Source: Isoetes taiwanensis (taxonomy: Eukaryota; Streptophyta; Lycopodiopsida; Isoetales; Isoetaceae). Taken from it: 64,000 nucleotides of DNA. The stretch lies in NCBI GenBank assembly GCA_021234155.1, contig JAJEKV010000002.1, forward strand, positions 43,327,203 to 43,391,202, in the 5' to 3' direction. A model generated the notes under the pieces. That model was not told where the DNA came from, made no database searches, and saw only the letters and a list, made by a program, of their open reading frames with translations. Position numbers and translations under genes: made by a program. Shown one piece after another: positions 56,160 to 64,000 of this stretch (the stretch's first letter is position 1; every line of letters begins with the position of its first letter).

Positions 56160-58000
56160 CAGAGTGCAACAGTAGCCGCCACCATGGAATGTCTAGAAGA
56201 GCATGGGTGGATGGATATGGCCAAAATAGATGTCTGACTGCATCCCATGCTGCCAATAGTCCTCGAAGGAAAGGAGATGCATTTGGAAAAGGCTCAAAAG
56301 GGTGAAATAGATCCTAAGGAAGAACTGGTTTGACTGCTTTCTTGCCTAGAGGAGTACGATGGCCGAGAGATTGTTTGAGAAGGCGAAGACTAGGAGAGTC
56401 ATCTTCACCATTCAGGAGCCTCCAAATGAATTTTGAGATGAGGACTTTACTCTGCAATAAGAAGCCCAGTATATCCACGCCACCTGCCCACTTAGAGGGG
56501 ATGCATTTAGACCAGGCAACCTTAACCACGGCACCCTCCTCTGTGCCAACCCATATAAAATTTCAAATTATTGCAATGAGCTTCTGTATTTTAACTGTGG
56601 GACTAGCAACAAGGAAGCCATATATATATATGGATACTGCTGAGCATTGATTTAGCAACTGTAATGCGACCAACGAGGGATAGCTTTGCAGTTGACCACC
56701 AGAATAGGTGTTTCTCCAAACCCTTTATAATTTTTGCCTATGCTGCTCCTGCACCAATATGAATGCCAACAGGAATTGCAAGTAGCTTTGTGGCCTATCC
56801 ATGAGCAAAAAGCTTTCATGGATAATTATGAAGTCATGCCGGAATTGGAGTGTCCAATGTCCATAAGGCCATATACCTTTGCCAATCCACCAACACACTA
56901 ATAGCTTCAAGGTTCTCGGAGTTGGAGACAAGAAAGAGGAACGTGTCATGAGTATATTGATTGCGAACTTCCTGTGTGTACCATCCTCCATAGCGAGGCT
57001 CTGAAGGATCGTCCCCTGATGTAACATCAAATAACTGCGATCGCATCTTCGCGACAATTGTGAAAAGGAGTGGCACTAAAGGGCATCCATGACGAATACC
57101 TCGACTAAGTGTAAAGACCGTTGTCGGGTCACCATGAAAGAGAACAGCAGCTCGGATAGAGACATAGGCAACTTCATGACGTCGGATGTAAATTGTTGTC
57201 TGAATTCCAATCTGAGCATACGCAAGCGCATGCACTCCCAGTTGACATTGTCATATACTTTCGCAAAATCTAGCTTAAGATACACAACGGGATAATTTCG
57301 CCGATGTGCTTAATAGATCCCCTCATATGCAACAACCACATTATTAAGAATGCATCTTCTCAGAAGAAATCCTGACTGAGTTGTAGAAATGGACTCAGCC
57401 AAAATACCCTTCACTCTCCCCTGCAAATGCCTTGGCAAATATTTTATATATAGATGATTATAAAGTAATGGGTCGCCAATCTGCAATAGTTTGGGGATCT
57501 TTGCTATTGGAGATCGGCGAGATGGCACCTGTATTCAAAATTTTGTCCAGGGGAGTAGACCGACGAAAGTAAGCGTCAAATACATCTGGCTCCAACCATT
57601 CCTAAAATTCGTCAAAGAACGCAATTGATATACCATCCAGCCCTGGGCACTTGCTCTTTTTAAGTTCAAATACTGTCGAACTCAGTGCAGTAATAGTTAT
57701 TGCAGCCTTTGCCGATAGACGTGTTCTTCAGAAATGATGGAAGATATCCTAGATAGGACTGCATCTCGCATTTTTTACTGAAAGGACGGATGCTTCTCAG
57801 CAAGAAATGCTTGAAAGTAGTCATGCAGATGCTGCTTGAGCTCTGTTGGCTGCAAGAGTACTAAGTCATCTGACAGATGCAAGGATGATATGGCTGACGT
57901 CACGCGGCGCCGCTTAGCTACGCGAAAGAAAAAGCCCCTACAATGGTCTCCATATAGACTTTCATTCCAATCCTATTAGAAATGGTCTCAGTTCCTTTAG
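56160..58000 (-). mobile_element. L1-type LINE reverse transcriptase fragment
   Basis: Minus strand, 5' to 3': LPRHLQGRVKGILAESI (57450-57400) with QSGFL-RRCILNNVV; YLKLDFAKVYDNVNWECM (57285-57232); GIRHGCPLVPLLFTIVA (57110-57060); YTHDTFLFLVSN (the YADD site, now YTHD, at about 56960); and VAWSKCIPSKWAGGVDILG (56523-56467). These are RT motifs in correct order. Frameshifts at about 57300, 57075 and 56830, plus the changed catalytic motif, mean a dead copy. It ends next to the Gypsy 3' region and may have inserted in its LTR. Confidence 0.82.
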
Positions 58001-58174
58001 AGGTCTTTCATCTCATTTCTGTTAGAGATGGCCTCAATCAAGCCAGTTAGAGGACTGATATCTTTATAATCGTGAATAAAGAATTTAAAGTATCAATTTC
58101 TTAATAAAGCAAGTGCAACTTTAATATTAAAGAATCCCAAATACAAAAAAATGAATGTCTCCTAACTTTGCTTA

Positions 58175-61100
58175 TTATTCTTGCAAAGTTCGTTCATATT
58201 CCTCCACAAGTGAGCTGTATTCTTTAAGTTGGAACTTAGAATACCATACTGCATCAGAGGGTTGATGAAATTTGAATTTCACAAGATAAATTTGATAGGA
58301 GAAACTTCTAGTCTTCTTATCTTGGCGCATGAGTATTTTCTCTGGTTCAAGCATTTCTTCATCACCCTTGATGTTGGGAGGCTCTGAATGTTCCATTTTC
58401 TGCAAAATCTCAGGAGAAATTTCACTTCCCTTATAGGGTTTTAGTATTCCCACATTAAAAACTGGATGCAAGTTAGTCCATTTTCCATATAAATGTAAAC
58501 GATAAGCATTTTCACCAATTTTGTCATCAACTTGAAATGGACCATAATACCTAGGTGCCAGTTTTACATACCGATTACCCATTTTCCGTAAGCGCTTATT
58601 AGGAAGATGAATCCAAACCCATTGATCTTTTTTGTAAACGACTTTACTTTGTTTCTTTGCAAGTCTAGAAATTATTAACTCTTGGCTCTGTTGGATTCGT
58701 GATTGTATCTCCTATAAGATATCTGCAAAGTCTGCATTTGCTTCGTCTGAAGCGGGTACTTCTCCTCCAAGCTTCGCAATCGGGGATTCCAGGGAGTATC
58801 TATATACTACCTACAAAGGAGTTCTCTGGGTAATAGAATGGACGGTGTTATTGTAGGCAAATTCCAAGAGATAAAGGTACTCTTTCCATCGACTTTGTCT
58901 TTTGGCGACATAAGCTCTCATCATATCTTTAATAACACGATTCACAACTTCAATTTGGCCATCCGTTTGGGGATGATAGGCTGTGGAAAACTTTAAAGTT
59001 GTCCCTAGATTTTTCATGAGTCCGAACCAAAACCTGCTGCAGAATAAGGGATCTCTTCCGTTATGATTGCATCTGGCATTCCATGGATCCTAAATGTCTC
59101 CTTTAAAAAAATCTTGCTTGCTTGCGGTGCCAGTCATGTTGGACTTATTTGGAATAAAATGAACCTGTTTAGACAACCTGTCTACCATTGTCCAAATCTG
59201 GTTATTCTTGTGAATGGTCTTTGGTAACCCCTGAATAAAATCCATGGTAATATGCTTCCATAGTTTTTCTAGAATGGGAAAAGGTCGTACCAGTCTGGCA
59301 GGCTTACCGGTAGAAGCTTTCATTTGTTGATAGATAAGGCATGCTTCTACATACTTTTTAACATCTCTTTCAAGTTTTGGCAAAAACAATGTTTAACGTT
59401 GCCAAAGTAGCTTGAGTTCCTCTATGCTCGGAGTATGGAGGTTCATGACATTCTTGTACCACTTTCTGTATTCTGTATTCTGCCAAAGAATCTCTATCAT
59501 CCTTTTGTATCTGTGCATACAGAGCAGCAAAAGAGGGGTCGTTCGCATATTCCCCTTTCATTGGTTCCAAGTCAACAATTTCTGCTATGGATATGGCTTG
59601 AATATTTACTCGGCTTAGTGCATCAGCAACCTGATTCTCCTTCCCCAGTTTATACTCAAGCTGTAACCTTTCAAAATCCTTTATTGAGTCAATGAGCTTT
59701 AACTGTCGCGCATTGATAATATCCTGTGTTCGTATATGTTTCAAACTCTGCTGATCAAAACGGGCAACAAACTTTGACCCTATAAGATAATGTCTCCATT
59801 TCTTTAGTGCATGAACCAAGCAATCAATTCCTTTTCATAAGTGTGATACTTTTGCTCCAATGATTTGAGCATGCGACCAACATAAGCTAATGGATGCCCG
59901 TCTTGCATAAGTACTTCACCAATAGCATTTCCACTAGCGTCAGAACATATGGTAAAAGGCTTGTTCCAATCAGGCAGTATTAATACTGGTTCAGTTGCCA
60001 TTTTCTCTTTCAGAATTTGAAAAGCTTCATCGGCTTTCACATTCCAAACAAAGGGTATGTCCTTCTTTAAAAACCTGCTAAGAGGAAGAGTTACTTTTGT
60101 AAAATCGTTGACAAATCTTCAATAGTAACTGCATAACCGTAAAGAACGTAAATCCTTGAGGTTTTCAGGTTGAGGCCAATCAATAATAACCCTAATCTTT
60201 TCAGGATCCATCCTTATGCCCTATTTGGATACAATATGACCCAAATATCCAACTTCTTGCATAAAGAATCTACTCTTGGACTCATTAACAAACAACTTGT
60301 TCTGCCTGAGAAGATCAAAGTACTGCTGAAGATGTTGTTTGTGCTCCTCAATAGTTGTACTATATATAAGGATATCGTCAAAGAATACTACAACACTTTT
60401 CCCCAATACTGGTGCTAAAACTCTTCCCATGAGATGACAAAATGTTGCCGACGCATCGGTCAGTCCAAAAGGCATTACACGAAACTCATAATGACTAAAA
60501 GTTGTTCTGAACGCTGTCTTACCAATGTCCTCATTCTTTATTCGAATCCGATGATATCCTGATTTTAAGTCTATCTTGCTAAAGATGCAAGCACCTCATA
60601 GCTCATCAAATAAATCGTCAGCTCTGGTACTGGAAACTTATCCTTAATGGTCAGCTTGTTGAGGGCTCGATAGTCTACACACATTCTATATCCCTTGTCT
60701 TTCTTTTTTATTAGAATGACTGGTGCACCAAAAGGTGAACAGCTCGGGCATATTAACTGATGGTCTAACATCTCGGGCGTATTAACTGACGGCATTTCAA
60801 GCCCCAGTTTTTCAAAATGGCTAACTCGGTAAGGTGCCCTATTTGGAGGTTTTGCATTTTCTTGCAAGTGTATCGCATGATCTTTTGGGCGATGAGGAGG
60901 TAGATCTAAAGTTTCCTCATCTTTGAAAAGATCATCAAATTGCCTGAGACAGCTATACAATTCAAGAGGCACCTGTGGTTGTGGATCCGAGTTCCTCGAG
61001 TAAATGAAATACGACTCTGCTTCACTTTGTATTAACTTCTTAGCTTCCGAATATGTCAATGAGGGTTCAACCTGAGATGCAAAATCTGAGTGCAGTTTAA

Positions 61101-62723
61101 AAGGTTGACGTTCAATAGTAATTAGGTCATCAAATTGTTCTCGCCATCCAATTCCTAATATCACATCCATAGATCCTAAATGAGTTAGAATCAAAACTTT
61201 TTCTTCCGAGTACTGCTCTATTTGGATAGGAGCTATCATATATTTATCGCACTGATTCTTGGGCCCCTTCAAACCTTGCACAACTATGATTTTAGTTTGT
61301 AAATCACAAATAGGTAATCCTAGTTTGTACACCAAGTCCTGCGAAATAAAATCATGTGTTGCTCCATCGTCAAGTAAAGCAGTCACTTCATGACCTTTTA
61401 CTGAACCTTTTATTTTAAACAGCCATGTTTCTGGAGATCCTGTATCTACTCCAGACAAATTCTTTAGGTATGGTATTTGCAGTCTCCATTTTTCTTGTTC
61501 AATAGCCGCGGGCTTTCCTTTACTCCTTTCTTCCCCTTCCCTAGACGTTTCTGGTCTGTCCTCCACATGATGAGATTGAGCAATGGGTCGTTCTTTAGGT
61601 ACGGGCCCTTTGAAATGTACTTTCTTCAGGTTCTTATCCGCTGAAGCCGAATTCTTTGGACAGTTAGATTGATAATGCGGTCCTCCATAAATATAACATC
61701 CAGTCTTTGGCCCTTTATTCTGCTTTTGCTTGGCCTTCTGTCCATTATTTGAGCGCTTTCCGTTTCTTCCATTAAACCTTGACGTACGCTCATCGCGCCC
61801 TCTTTTATTTTTCTTATCCTTCCTATTTTCATATTTTTCACACTTCAATCTTTTCTGTTCCCGAGAAGGTGCTCCTTCCCAAATAACTAGTTTGCGGGCC
61901 TTGGGATTTAATTTTCATTCTGAGGCTCATGCTTTCTGAATTGCATCTTTCATATTGATTGATTCAATAAGATCTAGTTCTCCCTTAAACCATTCACAAA
62001 CTTTCTTAGAAGCTTATTTTCACCCAAGTTTCTAACTTGTGAACCCAAATGACTGAATTTCATATAATAATCGGACACAGTTTCTCCGTCATCCTGTTTA
62101 ATAAGATCCCACTCCTTTTGCAATATTCTATGATAATTTGCGGGCAAGTAATGGGCTTCGAATGCGCTACGGAATACTGTCCATGAATTAACCTCAGGTT
62201 GCATCAATCTGCGGCCTTGCCACCAAACTTGTGCTTGTTCATCTAGATAAGTGTCCATGGCTTGCAGTTTCTCTTGTTCAGTTGCGCTTACTCTCTTAAA
62301 GAACTTCTCCCAAATTCTAAGGAAACTTATCATCTGCATTGGTTTAACAGCTACTCCGCCACTAAAGTATGGCAAATCCACTTTTTCTAACCATTTAGGA
62401 GCCTTATTCTTCTTATTTTGAGAGTTAGTTTCTACAGCAATCATAGGATCTGGGTTGGAATTAATTAGTGGTGGATTTACGGGTGGCAAGCTTTCAGGTG
62501 GTGGCGGATTAGCAGGTGGAGGTTCACTTGGCAGTGGAGGCTGCTGAGCAATACTGGGTAGAAACCCATAAAGTAGAGCGATCTGCTCTAGTTTATGCTG
62601 ATAATCTTTTGGAGATGAAGGCGGTGGCAGTGCTATCTAATTAGCAATTTCTTTTGCTATAAAATCGGCAGTTCTTAATGCCTGCTGATACTGGCTTTCA
62701 GGGATATTAAATCGACGAGCCAT
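58175..62723 (-). pseudogene. Ty3/Gypsy gag-pol polyprotein, frameshifted
   Basis: ATG at 62723, nine bases downstream of nothing else but the primer site region. Gag core at 62489-61974 (LRIWEKFFKRVSATEQEK, QVWWQGRR). Knuckle at about 61710 reads [13 protein letters not shown], with the second Cys changed to Tyr. Protease [12 protein letters not shown] (about 61370), where DSG or DTG is usual. RT starts VPELTIYL and continues at 60475 with MPFGLTDASATF and VVFFDDILIYS. RNase H lies at 60040-59560 (CSDASGNAIGEVLMQDGHPL). Integrase has FSTAYHPQTDGQIEVVNRVI (58985-58926). A C-terminal part (58582-58175) with YYGPFQVDDKIGENAYRLHL follows. Breaks occur at 62637 (TAG), 60571, 60221, 60040, 59370 and 59090. 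Confidence 0.88.
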
Positions 62724-62748
62724 TGACACAAGTTTCCGGAAAGACCTT

Positions 62749-62760
62749 GCTCTGATACCA
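62749..62760 (-). promoter_or_regulatory. Gypsy primer-binding site (initiator tRNA-Met)
   Basis: TGGTATCAGAGC on the minus strand, a perfect match to the usual plant priming site, 26 bases before the gag ATG. Confidence 0.9.
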
Positions 62761-62764
62761 AATT

Positions 62765-63285
62765 TGATACGGTAACAACAAACTTAGAAATACAAACAAC
62801 AGAAACTTAAACTGAGATCCTCCAATCTTTAGGAGATAATTCGCCTCCCAACCAGGCTCAGATCCAACTTGCCAGCTCAACAATCATAAGAGAATTCTTT
62901 ATCTTTAACTTCAATCAGATTAGATCAAGGGCAAGTAATGACGTAGAGTTCAGCGCTAGAGCAGGAAAGCTTAGATTTAGATAGGAAGAACAACAAATAT
63001 TTATAACGGGTGGAAAATACCTTTTTCCTGAATTCCCTTTTTGGCTGCGAAAGGGCTAATAGGAGTGGCTGACATGGATTCGGCTCAAGAATAGCTGGAT
63101 TTGGCCCTTTTTGATCAGATCAACCCCCCTATTAACAGAACCATTGAAGCTATTTTAGCTTTGATACCTTTTTTGATTAAAGGATCGATGACCTGTTATC
63201 AGCCGCACAATATCTTTTAAGCATAATTTTCCCATGGTTGGACCTTTAAAACATTTACACCATATGGTAAGCTTATAAGTTGTTC
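62765..63285 (-). repeat. Gypsy 5' LTR (outer boundary uncertain)
   Basis: On the minus strand the LTR ends ACCGTATCA, four bases before the primer site. A TATA box, TTATAAATATTTG, lies at 62995-63007 on the minus strand. The outer start was not found; a LINE end begins near 63290. Confidence 0.6.
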
Positions 63286-63289
63286 TTTG

Positions 63290-63563
63290 TGCTAAATAGC
63301 TAGATAAACTATTTCAAAGCTTTCTGGTGTTCCCGGGATTAGTAGAGCGGAAGTTTGCCATTTGGCGGGACTTCTTGGATGTTGTAGATGGTGATGGTCG
63401 GTTTGTACAGCAGTAGAGTTGCAGTTTTTCTGTGAGTTTATTGTGGAGTGTCGAGGTATCGCTGTCTCTTTGGGGCAGTTCTCCTTCCTCCTCACTTGCT
63501 TTGTAACATTACCATTCTTTTAATATATTGATGACACAGTTCTTCAAAAAAAAAAAAAAAAAA
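63290..63563 (+). mobile_element. LINE 3' UTR with poly(A) tail
   Basis: TTTTAATATATTGATGACACAG then TTCTTC and about 17 A (63547-63563) is the usual end of plant L1 elements (TTAATA-AATT... then poly(A)). The upstream 250 bp is T- and G-rich without introns or genes. Short insertion, plus strand; a target duplication could not be confirmed. Confidence 0.55.
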
Positions 63564-63599
63564 TGTATTGAGCCTGAGCTGCTTCCCCGAGCCGATCTT

Positions 63600-64000
63600 A
63601 AGCCGTAACAGAATCTAGAGGGATTTAACGTAATTTCCATAAAAATTTTGAAAATCTAGAGGAATTTTGATGGAATCTTAGAGAATATAAGCAAACTTTA
63701 GAAAATGTAAGAAATCTAAGGGAATCTCATAAAATCTAATAAAATCTAAAGGGAATCTTCATAAAATCTTAGAGAATCTCTCCATAAAATGTAAGGCAAT
63801 CTCATAAAATCTAAGGGAATTTATGGGGATCTTCGTATAATCTTTGAGAATCTAGTGGAATCTTGACGTCGGTCCAAACTTGCGTACTAGGAACTTGGGC
63901 TGCAAGACGTATATAAGTAACATGGGATGTATTCTAGATTGTTTTAAAATGTTCTAGGATGTTCTCAATATTTTGGAATGTTCTAGATGCTCATAGATAG
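63600..64000. repeat. Degenerate short-period repeats (AAAATCT-rich, then TGTTCTAG-rich)
   Basis: 63640-63860 is built from variants of CATAAAATCTAAGGGAATCT and TTAGAGAATCT at 20-35 base spacing, at least nine copies. After about 63930 a second family appears: ATGTTCTAGATTG / ATGTTCTAGGATG / ATGTTCTAGATGC. No coding frame. It continues beyond the window. Confidence 0.7.

Larger units (their letters stand above)
58001..63285 (-). mobile_element. Ty3/Gypsy retrotransposon (minus strand), 3' LTR not found
   Basis: Protease-RT-RNase H-integrase order and a chromovirus-like integrase C terminus define Gypsy. A complete primer-binding site lies at 62749-62760 and the 5' LTR ends at 62765. No convincing LTR copy exists downstream of 58175, where LINE sequence begins at about 58000, so the 3' end is lost or replaced. 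The outer edge of the 5' LTR is not fixed; 63285 is an estimate. Confidence 0.7.

Noticed and set aside
58001-58174. 3' LTR of the Gypsy element
   Set aside because: A stretch with AATAAAGAATTTAAAG looked similar to 62885-62915, but the match is short and AT-rich, so it does not define an LTR.
1-64000. tRNA, rRNA or snRNA genes
   Set aside because: No A-box/B-box pair with a cloverleaf, and no conserved rRNA or snRNA core, was found on either strand. The tRNA-like strings are retroelement primer sites.

Overview
This window is nuclear DNA of a plant, almost certainly a land plant. It holds one well-preserved host gene, a plant golgin candidate 5 / TMF homologue with 18 short exons. It also holds Copia and Gypsy elements primed by initiator tRNA-Met, poly(A)-tailed LINEs, and scraps of plant DDB1 and ferrochelatase. 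Short introns and some TE families hint at a bryophyte or lycophyte, but that is a weak inference. About 80 percent of the window is mobile DNA or debris.

Layout. 1-440: 3' end of a decayed LINE (minus). 660-4376: two direct repeats bracket a DDB1-ferrochelatase chimeric pseudogene. 5267-13770: dead Copia element (plus), split by a GC-rich LINE (6948-9494, minus) and by a short poly(A)-tailed LINE (11271-12563, plus) with a clear 6-bp duplication. 15252-23495: the golgin gene (minus). 24346-28490: younger 5'-truncated Copia (minus) with one LTR. 29490-30890: LINE remnants (minus). 31319-55166: a giant nested transposon. 56160-58000: LINE (minus). 58175-about 63250: Gypsy element (minus). 63290-63563: LINE 3' end with poly(A). 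63600-64000: degenerate short repeats.

The main discovery is the nested structure at 31319-55166. The outer element has perfect 25-bp terminal inverted repeats 23.8 kb apart, a candidate 4-bp target duplication (GTCT) and about 12.3 kb of its own DNA. It carries a DUF7869-like gene, unrecognised ORFs, a decayed FCP1/HAD-phosphatase-like gene, and many copies of a palindrome around CGACTCGCGAGTCG. Two younger elements sit in its reading frames. One is a 9.2-kb Mutator-like element (40224-49429) with imperfect TIRs and a 9-bp duplication. The other is a 2.3-kb TIR element (50238-52563) with a 6-bp duplication. The outer element's reading frame is open across both empty-site junctions, which independently supports both boundaries.

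The 9.2-kb element is itself unusual. A GCM/MULE-type transposase gene (minus) and a second gene (plus) diverge from a six-unit tandem repeat array. The second gene ends in a DNA-methyltransferase-like domain with motif DLFAGTGS. A transposon that carries its own methyltransferase, with a repeat array between the two genes, is the best candidate here for an undescribed system, although both genes are now damaged.
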